A stretch of 64,000 bases of DNA from Ophioderma brevispina (lineage: Eukaryota; Echinodermata; Ophiuroidea; Amphilepidida; Ophiodermatidae), in contig JAMKCH010049012.1 of the NCBI GenBank assembly GCA_023653785.1, forward strand, positions 1-64,000, read 5' to 3'. The first letter of the stretch is position 1, and the number at the start of each line of letters is the position of its first letter. Below, piece by piece: positions 48,190-59,839 of the stretch. Position numbers and translations under genes: made by a program. Below the pieces are notes generated by a model. That model was given only the letters and a program-made list of their open reading frames with translations, was not told the DNA's origin and searched no databases.

Positions 48190-50400
48190 TTTGTCTAAAT
48201 TACCGCTTTGTTTTACATTTTCAAATAATATTTTTCGCTTTTTCCAAGATGCGTTTCGCCAAACTGAAATTTTAAACCAACGAGTCGCTTCATTAATAGT
48301 AAAATTCACAGCGAGACGGAATGCTGCGCGTTGCTTTCCCTGTAAACACAAGAAGGGGTCCGCTCTGGTTGGTTTATCGAAAGTGGCAAAATGCCATTTA
48401 GGGATTTTAAGGAAAAGACCGAGGGGGACCTGTTTGTCTTCCAAAGCCTTTCAGTATGCTTGTTACCACTTTAGTGTGGGCACCAAGGTTTCTCTGACAC
48501 CGTCCGCCGGCTAATGCCTGGTCCGGGAGAAAAATGTGGTGTGCGTAACAGGCAAGGTCTGGTTCTTTGTAAGAGAACATGCCCATGAGAGGATTGGGAC
48601 ACGCCATACTTCTACCAATGAACAAGGCATGTATCTTGGAACTCCGTCGCCCCAAGGCATTGCCAGAAAAAACTCTGTCTTCCTAGGCAGATCAAAGAGA
48701 TGCATTTAGTGATTCAAATTCCTGGCTCAAATGCCTAAGACGCCAAGACCTGGAGCACTAGCGGCAGTCCATCCGGAAGGAGTTGAAGAACGGGTGACGT
48801 GCCGAAGCATGCAATTCAGCAGATTCGTGAGACTGGGCGCTTTAGAGACAAACTGATCGGCCTCTGAAAACCCGAGTAGTCCCAGTCACGGTGTTCAGCC
48901 AACCCGGACTTGTGGGCACCAAAACCCTGTAAAAGGGGATTTAATATGAAATTTCCAATGTGCCCTACAGACGCAGAGAGCGGATCGATCTCTCGAGGGC
49001 TCATCTATAAACCGCCGGAGTCGAGAATCGTACGATTATCCGCCCTGCCTGAGCAAGGCGCTTTGTCTGTCAGCAAGTCTGTCTGAATATACCCAATTGG
49101 CGGAAATCGCCAGACAGTCAAGGTGAGAGCGCGGATGGTATGCCTGGGCCGAACGGTCGGCTGGAGGACGGGTACCAGCTCCCGTCTGATGGAGAAAGAA
49201 CACGGTTCCCGACTAGCAGATCTAGAAGGTCGTGGGAACCATCAGTCGCTGGCCGCATGGGTGCTACCAGCGAACAGTCAGTTGTCGCTGGACTGAGAAA
49301 CCTTTTGAAGACTCTTGGGATTATCGCAACGGGGGATCTTGACCCAAAGAGTCGTACGTCGGAAGCTTGTGATTCACATGGAGGCAAATAGTCCACATGG
49401 AGAATGGCTGTCAGCCTCTTAAAAATGAAAACCAGTCAACTGCTGGAAGAGGTGCAATTTCCACTGACGACCCTTTATCTTCGTTTGACGCTGCATCCTG
49501 TGCCCTTCCGGGAGAGGGTATCCACTAGGGTGTTCTCCACCCCCATACATGGGACGCTATCAGAGCATTGTTCCTTGCCTGCACCACTCTACGAGTCTCC
49601 TTGGGAACAGAGACTGGGTCATTACCGTCATGTTAACGCATTGGACCAAGATTACCTTTCCTCTGGTTAGAGTGCCGCAGTGGCTTCAGTGGCATAAAGG
49701 AGAGCCCATCAGCTTGAGTGCTTGTTTTGATTGTAATGTTGCATAGAAACCACCTGATACTGGTGGTTCACAGGGGTCTCCATATGGAGTGCGGGGTCAG
49801 GATAAACCCATTTAAAGGTTCAGTTCAGTTGGTGCATCCCTGGCCCGATATTGTTTATAGTTAAAAAAAGGTGGCGTAGAAGACGCTCACGAATTGCAAT
49901 CGAGAGGCTATCACGGCATTTAGGCCAACAAAGCAGTATCTCTCTCCCGCGGAGCTTGTCCCACTTGTATTGTCTCTGGAACTTTAAAGTCGATAAACCT
50001 CATCCCTCGGAATGGGGGTAGATAGGCCGTGAACTCTTGATACGGTATCCTTGGGCTACCACGTGAAGAAATTCAAGGTCCCGTCACTGCCTGCCTTCCC
50101 TGCAAATTCAATGAGATTACCGTCCCACCCACTGGTGGCAAGAGGGCTGTCCTGGGTAACCATAGGCGACCGGCTTTGGCCGCCTTGACGACCACAACCC
50201 TTGGATTGACCCGAACCTTTGTCTTTGCCCTTACTCCTTTGTCATAATACCATGGAGTTTTCCCGCCTATTACGCCCGGTGCCACCTCCTGGTTCTGAGG
50301 GGCCTGATAGCCCTGGTGGTGGTGGGTTGGTGGTGGTGGGGGGGGGGGGGGGTTGCGGCTGCTGAGCGCCCCATCGGGATGGAGGGGGCAGCTTCCTTTC
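48190..50400 (-). mobile_element. Decayed DIRS-like tyrosine-recombinase retrotransposon
   Basis: This is read on the minus strand. At 50073-50285 a basic glycine/arginine-poor end of gag runs into P-P-V-G-G and then V-A-Q-G-Y-R-I, the entry of DIRS reverse transcriptases. The catalytic RT core is missing. Near 49500 V-E-N-T-L-V-D-T-L-S-R-K-G is the RNase H exit. N-H-K-L-P-T-Y-D-S, then I-I-P-R-V-F-K-R, T-T-D-C-S-L-V-A-P-M and D-L-L-D-L-L-V (49118-49430) are the post-RNase H landmarks of DIRS elements. At 48407-48705 a tyrosine recombinase segment has E-F-F-L-A-M and G-R-R-S-S-K-I-H-A-L, the box with the first catalytic arginine. Frameshifts are frequent. The element is clearly more GC-rich than its surroundings. 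Confidence 0.8.
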
Positions 50401-52200
50401 CTTCCCGCTTGCTCTGAGCGCTTGAGGGTCCGGTTCTTAGTTGCCGAGGTTCACTTTATCCGCTCTGCTCTTGAGCTTAGAGGGACGGCCCATTGACCTC
50501 CCGAAAAGTCTTTCCAGTAGGCAGTGGCACCCTCTAACATATCACGATAATCCTGAAAATTTAGGGATTTTGCTACCAGTTGACGTCTCGACCTCACCGA
50601 ATTGGCATTATTGCGGCCATCTAAAAATTCAATGATGGAACCATTGGATGGAAATTATAAGACCGCATCCCAAAGGGTTCTGTATCAAAAACATAGGTAC
50701 AGACACTTGATCTTGCTCTAGGTGCTGTAGAAAAATATTATTTGCGGCCATTTTGGAATTCATATGGCGGCCACCATGGGGTGTAATATTTTTGACGTCT
50801 TTCGGAACCTCGGATGCTATAGAAGTCGTGTACAAAATTCATGCTTTCTTTCCAAAATTGAACTCTCTGGCAGAAATCCCCCTTAACGCTCCTACATTTT
50901 TTTTTCAACATTATCGTGCGCTGGCCATCTCCAGGGAAAGATTAATACTCATACAATATGTAGCGGTGTTGGGGACGTTGTAGAAAAAAGTTGATGGTCG
51001 TAGAGGGCCTCATGAGAGGGACATAATTGCGGACGGTGGATAATGTGGCGGCCGTAGATTGGGCTAGGTGATTCTGTAATAGTTTGCTAAGTAGAATTTT
51101 TTCTCGTGGCGGCACCTTGTATATCAATTCGATCGTTTGTGGGACATGTCTGCGTTTTGTGGCATGAATGATGTCCAGCGTCTCGCTGAGGCAGAAGTCC
51201 ATTTCTAGGTGCGCTGGTGAACGCCATGCGCTGGATACGATTGGGCCATATAAACGTGTATCAACCATTTTGTTTCTTATACCGATTGATTGTAGACATG
51301 TTCACCTAACAAAATCCGAATATTCCATCAATAATCTTGAAGTACAAATTCAGGAGTTGTAATAGTAAAATGAGGCCTACACCCACCCTGGTAACCTACG
51401 AATACCACTATGACGCTTTCTCTAAATTAGAGTACTAAATCAGGAAGAGAGATAAAACACATGGTATCTTCCGACTTTGTTTCTACGTACATTACAGACC
51501 AACAATCTCTAAAACATTTGTGGTCATTTCTATAAATTGAATCAACACGACTTCCCAAATTTGTGTAAAATGGCTAGAAAAAAATTTTGGGTCAGTTACG
51601 GTATTTTATTCATAAAGTTTGTAAAATCCCCATGCTTATCTTATTTCAAAAAGATGGAATATCCGGCTTCGGAATTAGAATGTCTTAAACATAATCCATC
51701 ATAGAACTATGGATCGTGACCAATAACCACTGTATAAACAAATTCCTTTGTCCCCACCGGGGGCCTAGGGCAAATGCAATGAAAATTCATATAAATTATT
51801 ACAATCATATAACCTTCTGATCCCGCAAGTAAAACCTTGGCATATTTTCTTGAAAATGAATAAAATGTCTCTCATTTCGTTTCCCTAATATCAGTGACCA
51901 ATGATACACAATAGACTTCAGCACACATGGAGCCAAAGATAGTCCACAACCGGCCCGGTAGGCGACCATTGTTATATGGCCACGGCCGTTGGAAAATCTG
52001 CTAGTGTTTATACCTCCACGATTCGGGTTGATATCAAAATACACCCGGCCTCTGTCCACAATAACCATCCTTTTACATATAATAGGCCGTTGACAGCTAA
52101 GTTTTCCTATAAAACGAGTAATGATGGAAATAAAGTTTAAGCAATAAGTTACAGAGTTTGGTTCTGCACAAAGTTGTTAGTTGAAAGCTTGCAACTTTTG
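50401..52200. other. Intergenic stretch between DIRS-like and Gmr1-like elements
   Basis: A 108-aa minus frame at 50942-51268 has a protein-like composition (K-R-R-H-V-P-Q-T-I-E-L-I-Y-K-V) and could be an upstream gag piece of the DIRS-like element, but I cannot confirm it. Nothing else is recognised. Confidence 0.35.
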
Positions 52201-52302
52201 TGGCATCCAAAGTTCGTAAAAATCCTGGCGACTATAAAAAATCTTTTCCTCAAATAAATTGATAAAATAATATTTTAATCAAATTTGGAGGGTAATCTAA
52301 CA
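52201..52302 (-). repeat. 3' LTR remnant of the Gmr1-like element
   Basis: The block ggcatccaaagtt plus taaaaatcctg and the block ctcaaataaa, aaaataatattttaatcaaa, gagggtaat recur in the same order in the 5' LTR. The inner end, on the minus strand, begins TGTTAGATTACCCTCC directly after the polypurine tract. It is shorter than the 5' copy, so it is probably internally deleted; the outer edge is uncertain. Confidence 0.6.
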
Positions 52303-52310
52303 TCCTCCCC
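52303..52310 (-). other. Polypurine tract of the Gmr1-like element
   Basis: On the minus strand ggggagga immediately precedes the TG of the 3' LTR. This is the expected plus-strand primer position and supports both the orientation and the LTR edge. Confidence 0.65.
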
Positions 52311-52459
52311 ATAAAAAATGGTTGTGATTCCATTTTACATACAGTTTACCCATGCAAAAATTTTACACTTCTACAATTTGGTGTTTCTGCAAAACAAACA
52401 AAAAAATTGCTTGCCGTCCCAGTCCTATATACAAGTTGTAATACTAATTTCTGACAAAA

Positions 52460-53900
52460 TTTAGGTAGCTCTGGACAAGGCGTCTGCCAAGACATTTGCT
52501 TTTCCTTTGTATGGCTTATGTCCAGATTGTATTCTTGTAGAGTTAAACCCCAACAAGTCTCCTATTTCTATTTTTCATCTTGTGGATGAAGTCAACGGAT
52601 TGTGATCCGTGTAACCCTAGAACTAGGTACGAACTGTTGTACTCAATACAAAACTTCAAAATTTTGCAATGACAATAGCAATTCAAGACATTCTTTTCTC
52701 AATTGTTTGAATAGTTTTTTGTCTGATGTTTGTCACACTTCTTAGAGTAAATAACAACAGGATGACCTACATCATTTTCATCTGCTTGCATGCGACTCCC
52801 ACCACAGCCACTTACATTACTGACAGCAACTGCACTTTGAAGTGTTTCTGAAAGTCGGGCTCCTCAAAACTGGAACTGGCGTCATTCATCAAGAGAGATT
52901 TGATTTTCTCACATGCTTTTTGGCATTGCTCTGACCCACACAAATTTTTGCGTTTTTCTTCAAAGGTTGGTCAGTGGACACACCGCATTTTCTGAGAAAT
53001 TTGGACGTTTTCTGTACTAACCCGACCATACCTAGAATCCCCTGAGATCTCTTTTGCTCTGTGTGGGTGGGGAATTTCTCGATTGCTTCAACCTTTGCTG
53101 TGATTGGCCTAATTTGCCCTTGTCCCTACACATGCCTAAGTATGTGACATTTGCATGTCAAAATTCTTCCACCAGATTCACAGTCAAACCTGCCTGATAT
53201 AATTTCTCAAACAATTATTGATGGAGTTGTCTCACGTGTTCTTCCATGTTTCACTATACGCAGGAGATCATCCACATAGGCTTAACAATTTTCCTATGTC
53301 TGCAACTAACTCTGTTCACATAATTCTCTGAAATGTTGCGCCAGAATTTTTGAGACCAAATGCCATTCTTTTGTATTGTACAGAGGCCGAGTCGGCGTAC
53401 AAAGGCTGAAATTTTTCTTTGTCAACGGTCAGTGAGGGAAACTTGCCCCAGACCCCTACAATCAAACAAATCAATTTGCTACCATTTGGCCTTTCCAACT
53501 CTATCTATGCAATCGTCAATCCGTGGGATCGGATTTGAGTCGGTTTTGGAACAGAGGTTGCCTTTTCGTAAACTCTGTTGACAAACGGAATGACTCATCA
53601 GGTTTTTTGGGAACCATAATACATGGGGAACTCCATTCACTATTGCTCTGTTCTACTCTTCCATTTTCTAACATGTATTTCCCTCATTCGTGGATATTTT
53701 GCAACTTGATTGGGATTCACTATCCCCTATAACGGATGTTGCTTTAAGGTTCGGAGTCACCTACCGCAATGTCATGGTTATAAAATGTGTCTCACTGGGT
53801 ACACTCATGAAATATGTTCTCCCCTCTGAATTAACTCTTTCAATTCACTTGCTGACTTGCTGGGAGGAGACCTAGTTTCTTGTCTAAATTGGCAGTAATG
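52460..53900 (-). pseudogene. Reverse transcriptase and RNase H of the Gmr1-like element
   Basis: On the minus strand a pre-RT linker (E-L-K-E-L-I-Q near 53860) is followed by W-S-S-P-C-I-M-V-P-K. At 53316-53498 come K-R-M-A-F-G-L-K-N-S-G-A-T-F-Q-R-I-M. The active-site Y-x-D-D stretch near 53270 is frameshifted. G-F-L-G-M-V-G, a tether region and then Y-T-D-H-N-P-L-T and G-K-A-N-V-L-A-D-A-L-S-R at about 52480 mark the RNase H end. Several stops interrupt it. The domain copies element RNA into DNA; this copy cannot. Confidence 0.87.
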
Positions 53901-54599
53901 TTCAGAATTTGGCATTTGAACAGCGCGAATAATCCATTTTCTGTGTTTACAGTGCTGTTTGTTCAGGTCTGACTCTGTGATGTCATCATTTGTCCACTCA
54001 AAAATGACCGACTTACACGCGCCGGCTTAATATATCATCACTCTTTCATTATACCTTTAATATTTATGTGTTTTTGATCCATCGTCAAGGGCTCCCACTT
54101 TTGTTTCTCAATCCATATGTTCGCCCACATCACATACTGTCTTATCTGACATTTTTTGACTTTTTTGAGATATTTTGCATATGTACTTGTAATGTTATGG
54201 TCTATCATGCCCAAATTACAATCTTGAAAGTGACCTAATTAGTGGATATTAATTAAGAATTTTGCATTCATTAAGCTCACAACTGCATATCGCGATTTCA
54301 CATCTGTTGTATGTTGTTCATTTACACTTAATTTCAATAGGTCTATATTAACGCTGTTCGCAAAACAGCTGTTTACGCTTTTTCACATACAGATCTATGT
54401 GGTCGTATCTGCCTCGTGCGCGAACATTTCGTGTTTCACATACTGATCTATCTGACCGCATTGAAATATAACGGTGACATTAGCGTGTATGTGCAAAAAT
54501 ACGACTTTTTGCGTTTCACATACACTTATGACTTTGGACTTTATATTCGGATACATTGCACTTTCAAAACCCAGCCAGTTAAAACTTAACATCAAGTTT

Positions 54600-55900
54600 T
54601 TCTTCATAATGAAAATTAAAGAAGTAATTTTAATGTTGGAATTCCATAGTAACACCTGAATCTCCCGGTAGAATTTCCCCAATGGAGATTTTTCTCGAAA
54701 CGGCATTTCGTCAGATAAGACAGTATGTGATGTTGGGCGACGATATGGTCCCAGAATACTGGCTTGCCAAGATGCCTTGTAGTATGGGGAAAAAGTGCGC
54801 AAACTTTGTCACCTGGTTGAATACTCGTTCCTGGCATCTTGTCATACCATTTTTTCATTTTGGCCTGGTTCTGTTTGAGATTTTGTTTGGCCATTTATGT
54901 GGCTCTTTGGACACTGGTCTGAAATGAGACACATAGTCTAGCAAACTCACATCAGGATTTTCACATACCACTTTTCTTTCAGTATTTCAATGGTCCCCGT
55001 ACTTTGTGACAACCCCCACTCAAATGGACTAATCCTAATGACTCTTACAGCCTCTCTGGTAGCAAATACAAGGAGATGAACTCCCTCATCCCATCCCTCT
55101 CAATATCAAACAATAGGTTTTATCATTGTTTTCAATGTTTGGTGGTACCTTTCTAGGGCCCCCTGGATTCTGGGTGGTATGCTTAAGAACTGTACTGGGA
55201 AATTCCCCACACTGGTCCTCCTTGTTGGAACAAACCTGACATGAAATTTGATCCTTGATCGACATGAATTGATTTTGGACGGCCTACTAGGGTGAACAAC
55301 TTTCCGTAAGCTTTCACAAATTGTTGCCCTAATATTTCTCAAGGGTATAGCCTCAGGAATCGTATGGAAGCACACATGATGTTCAGTAAATCTGATTTCC
55401 CCTGACGTGGTCGTTGGAAGTGGCGCCTACCAATCTATTAACACCCTACTAAACGGCTCATCAAAAGCTGGTATTGGTTGCAAGAGAGCAGTAGGAATTT
55501 TCTGTTTGGGGGGGGGGGGGGGCTTGCCCACCCTTTGACATGTGTGACAGTCCTTCAATACCATACACATTTTTCTGAGTGAAGGCCACCAAAAATGATT
55601 CCTAATTCTGTCATGTGTTTTTTCTCACACCTAAGTGTCCTGCCATGGGACTATCCTGGGCTATGCCAGATCACTTCCCTATGGTAATACCTTTGGCATA
55701 CAAATTTGAGGACGACCTTCCATTCTTCACCTACACGTTCATCGGGCCTCCACTTTTCTGCAATGAGGACACCATTGTTGCTGTAGAAACATACAGGAAT
55801 TTGCTCGGCTTCCTGTTTCGACAATGCTCTCTCACCTAATTTTTCTAAGTGCTGGGTCTTCATGTTGCTCATTTACCAGCGTGTCATGGCTTAAAGGGTC
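54600..55900 (-). pseudogene. Integrase of the Gmr1-like element
   Basis: On the minus strand, 55651-55872 holds the entry region (W-R-P-D-E-R-V, then an HHCC-like stretch). The segment 55106-55375 holds the core end with V-G-R-P-like and Q-G-A-L-E-R-Y-H-Q-T-L-K, around the third catalytic acid. The segment 54616-54894 holds the C-terminal domain: M-K-K-W-Y-D-K, Q-P-G-D-K-V and a G-P-Y/F-like module. Frames change between the pieces. Its position upstream of the reverse transcriptase is the diagnostic feature. Confidence 0.87.
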
Positions 55901-56379
55901 CTCTTTACAGTCCCTAACTCTACCATGCTCCCAGCGGCTGGTTTATTGTTTACCTCTTGTCATTTGTTGTGCTCAGGGCTGGATTTTCACTAACAGGAAT
56001 TTAGCTCCCCTGAGAGGAGATGACCTCCAAATTCCTCTAACTTTGAGAGAACAGTAATCCTCTAAATTTGGATCAAGTTCTCCCGACGCCTGCCTATATG
56101 TATAGTATTTTGACTCATCCACCTGCTCCACTGTTTTTCCTGTGAGGCTTTTTTCTGGTCATTGACCTGTATGCACATGCGGGGAAATATTCTATTTCCT
56201 CATCAAATTCATCCACTGTACGGGCACCTGGGAACCTATGGGATCTGTAGTACTTTCGCCCTCGGCCAAATCATTCCTAACAACATGGATACCCTTTTAC
56301 TGGGAGTTCTTGCTAACAGCCAATTGTGACATTGCCAGAAACCAAGCCTGATTTCAAATTCATTTTTGCGAAGAGGACA

Positions 56380-57930
56380 CTAATACAATCCAAACATATC
56401 CCCTGAATCAATGCACTTTCCGGTGGAACTCTCGATATCAATGAAGTGCATCTTCCAATATCCCATAGACTGTTGCGCAGCACGTGTCCCGCTGATTCTA
56501 ATGGGTTTTGGATCTAAATTATCATCTGAAAGTGACAAATCCCTCCAAAACAAAAGGCTTAAGTCATCCCTTACTTTTTCGGTGTCAATTCCCTTTTGTG
56601 GAAATCTGTTCTGAACAGAAGAATGAACTTTTGACCGCAAGAGTAAGCTAGCAGCCCGATTGGTTTTTGACTCACTTTTGGCTTTCCTCCATTTTGGGTG
56701 GATATCCATGTCTCCCCACACCTTGACTTTGTATGTCCTGGCTTTTTATAGGTGATGGCATTGAACTGTATTTGGGTCCCATCCCATGCTTCTGTTAGCA
56801 CCATTTTCGTTGCCTTCCCCCCCCCCCTTTTTCTTGGGAACCTGACTGGGATTTCCTCCGGATTGCTACCATGAGATGCTTTGTTAGAACCTGACTTATT
56901 GTTGTATCTGTTGTATGGTTGTACTAGTAAATTCTTGGCTAGTCCGCACTAGTATTCTTATTTTGTGAGTCAAAGCATAGTCGCAACTGTCAATTTTGTG
57001 TTTCATCCAGATTTTGTTTTGCTCTCTGGATGTAGACTGTTTGAACTCTTCCACTAACATTAACTCCTTAAGTTGACCAAAATTTTGCCCGCTTCTTTGA
57101 GAGAAGCCAGCGATCAAACAGTTGTAGCCTTCACACGGGCAAATTCAACATGGGTCTGGTCATCATGCTTTCGACAAGACCTGAATTTTTGCTATATGCC
57201 TCTGGCAACCAATTCATAGGCTTTGAGCACTGCCTGCTTAACCTCGTCATAATAACTACATCTGTCTAATGACCTGGCCGAATATATTTCTCGGCTTTAC
57301 CAATCACATGACTGTGCACAAGGTCCAAGATTCTTGGGCCATTTCCAATCAAGCTATTGGCAATTTTTCCACAGTTAAGAAGTATTTGTCTACTTCTGGT
57401 TCCTGAAATTTTGGAACAGCGAATATTTTCGCCGCATCAAAACCAGACGGCTTGGAAGAGTCTGATGAGGCTAGCCTGTTGTTTCAATCTTTCTTAACTC
57501 TAACTGGCTTCAAGCTCTTTTTTGTTTCATCTTCCATTTCCTTTTCCTTTCATTTCCTGTTGTATTTGAAAATTCTATTTCTTTCTGTTTCATTTCATTT
57601 TGCATTTCCATTTCTTATTTGCATCTGCATTTGCAACGTTTCTTTTTCCAATTCAATTTGGCATTCTTTTTATTTAGATCCAGCTGCTCTTCATTTTTCG
57701 GCATCACTTGTGCCCTGTTTCAGAACCTCTTCTTCCTATCCAAATATGAACATCCCAACATCTTCCTGACAAAATTTTCAATCAAAGTATTTTTGATGAC
57801 TTGCTTTCTCATAGCATGTTTTGGCTCAGTCCTATGCTTGGCTAGTTTTCATCAACTAGCTTTCTCAGCCATGCAAACTTCTCCCAGTTATTTGCCTATG
57901 ACTCCTTTCTGGTTAAACTCATTGTGATTG
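56380..57930 (-). pseudogene. Gag and protease of the Gmr1-like element
   Basis: On the minus strand the gag begins with a charged coiled-coil-like stretch (repeated M-E-M-Q and K-E-I-E motifs, about 57600-57750). It continues with V-P-K-F-Q-E-P-E-V-D-K-Y-F near 57420 and A-V-L-K-A-Y-E-L-V near 57230, a SCAN-like capsid segment. A zinc-knuckle remnant, K-K-P-G-H-T-K-S-R-C, lies near 56740. The protease follows at about 56500-56560, where L-S-D-D-N-L-D-P precedes a mutated D-T-G-A motif. A C-run at 56819-56828 breaks the frame. Confidence 0.8.
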
Positions 57931-58656
57931 TACTCTACAACACAATATTATGCTTACTTGAACCAAACTATAAATGGTAGTACATGTAATAAACACAAAA
58001 TTTTGTATGGCCAAAATGTGCCCAATGTTTACAATATTCTAACACTTTTTTAGTGTTAAAATTTGAACATAAGGTAATTTATCTCAATTCAATTCCCAAT
58101 GACGAGCCCCCCAATTCCTGTTATACGTCTCGTAGACCTCAAAGGTCGAAACATCTTTCAAACACAAATAACTAGGCCTTGTGCACAAATGCCTAAATTT
58201 TTATATATAAACAGTTTTTAATGATCTTCAATTGATTTGATTCAAGAGTTGGAATGTCAAACAAAATTACAATTAAATTACCCACAATTTTAAGATTATA
58301 ATACAAAGTTCAGTATTGTTCAGTGTTGGGCAAAAAGCGTTGCAGTTCAACGATGATCTGTCCTCACGCGAAGACTCCACAATGACAGCGCTAAGTTCAC
58401 ATAATAGTCCATGGTATATCCATGCGAATGCTTCTGAGACGTGAAGGGTAATTTTGTCTCAGAGTTCAAGACGACAAGTTTTCCCTCGACTACACTAATA
58501 CTTCCACAACAAGAAAATCCAGGTATTTTACCACCATCAGTCTGCCGCAAATGTCCTCATTTAGGACCACAAACTGGAATCCCTTTTTGATTCCAAAACT
58601 GGAGCTCTTCTGGCTTAAAAGACGACAGCAGACAGTTCATCAGCTATCAAGCTCCG

Positions 58657-59655
58657 GTGGCATCCAAAGTTATTAAAAATCCTGACACTATGTATAACAC
58701 CAATCTACCATTATAGTAGATTAAAACTAGCTATAACTATACTGTATATAGCTCCAGATTACAACTGCTGGCGAATCAAAACTTTTGCAACTCAACTTTA
58801 TATATTTTTTTCACAAAGTTCCCAAGTCTTAAAATAGACATTACCACAGCATCATGCATAAACAAAACCTTGCACTAGCTGACCAATTGGAATTCACATA
58901 AATTACATCATCTGAATTACATCACTTCACATATATAACTCTATAGGGGAATCCCCCAGATCATGCAATGTTTTGATCTTAAACCGGGGGGGGGGGGCAC
59001 TTGTATTCAAAGGTGGATATGATGCGTGAACAAGAAAACGCGTAAAAAGGGTCTCTTTTTTCAACAGGTGATGTACGCGCGTACATTGATTAGGGTGTCA
59101 AAAACAGCAAAATTATGGAAAAAAGGGTATGTTTTTTCGTAACCCTGAAATTGTGATGTACGCGAGATCAAAATCATCGAAAATATTGTAATTTGGAAGT
59201 AAAGCAACATGAGCAAAGTCAGATAACAAGGGTATATTATCAACACAATGCATTGCTTACTTGTTAAGGTAGCAAAAACTGACAAAAAGACTTGTTTATG
59301 GTAGCAAAAACAAACAAAAATGCTTGTTTAGGGTATGTTTTTTAGACGGTGGAAATACCTGTTTAGGGTGCATTTTGGAAGTCCATGTTCACGCATCATA
59401 TCCACCTTTGAATACAACCGCCCCCGGGATCTTAAAGCATAAGCAAGTTGACTCAGTTACTAAGTTTACATCTTGGGAAATTCCCATTTCCCCTATTGTG
59501 CAATCTATCTAACAGGTGCACCTTGCACAAGCAACACTAGGGAATTTCCCTTTCTCTTTTTTATAGTAAACAAAGTACTTTTCCTATGAGAAATCTTTTC
59601 TCAAATAAAATTGAGAAAATAATATTTTAATCAAAATTGTGAGGGTAATATAACA
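58657..59655 (-). repeat. 5' LTR of the Gmr1-like element, interrupted
   Basis: It shares the two blocks described for the 3' LTR. They are about 930 bp apart here because a minisatellite foldback of about 445 bp is inserted between them and because the 3' copy is shorter. The outer edge on the minus strand reads TGTTATATTACCCTC. The inner edge, and thus the primer-binding site, is not certain. Confidence 0.55.
58984..59427. mobile_element. Foldback element carrying a ~32-bp minisatellite, copy 2
   Basis: The ends are ccggggg... cacttgtattcaaaggtgg at the left and tccacctttgaatacaa plus ccgcccccgg at the right. The flanking 9-bp duplication gatcttaaa lies at 58975-58983 and 59428-59436. The interior (minus sense) repeats accctaaacaagcattttt and close variants every 32-35 bp, and holds the palindrome atgtacgcgcgtacat at 59071-59086, as in copy 1. 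It is nested in the 5' LTR of the Gmr1-like element, so it is younger than that element. Confidence 0.9.
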
Positions 59656-59839
59656 ATACAAACACATACACTATTACATACTTGGGTGTCTGAAGGTCTG
59701 CACCGCTACACCACGTACAGCGGGCTTCTCGGATTCGGTCTGCCGTTACGTAACCAAGTAGGCCTACCTTCAATTACAGTATGAGTAGCATATCTATGTA
59801 TGCCTAGAGTAGCAGGGGACTGTAGTGAACGGATAAAAT

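Larger units (their letters stand above)
52201..59655 (-). mobile_element. Gmr1-like Ty3/gypsy LTR retrotransposon
   Basis: On the minus strand the order is LTR, gag (about 57930-56700), protease (about 56560-56400), integrase (about 55900-54600), then reverse transcriptase and RNase H (about 53900-52460), polypurine tract and LTR. The integrase lies before the reverse transcriptase, as in the Gmr1 clade, not after it as in ordinary Ty3/gypsy elements. All coding parts carry stops and frameshifts. The element is also interrupted by a minisatellite foldback in its 5' LTR. Total span is about 7.5 kb. Confidence 0.88.

Noticed and set aside
48190..50400. Bacterial contamination suggested by the GC-rich composition
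   Set aside because: There are no long open frames or operon structure. The minus strand carries DIRS-type landmarks with frameshifts, as expected for an old eukaryotic retroelement.
54616..54927. Plus-strand frames overlapping the Gmr1-like element
   Set aside because: They are antisense shadows of the integrase C-terminal region, which is recognisable on the minus strand.
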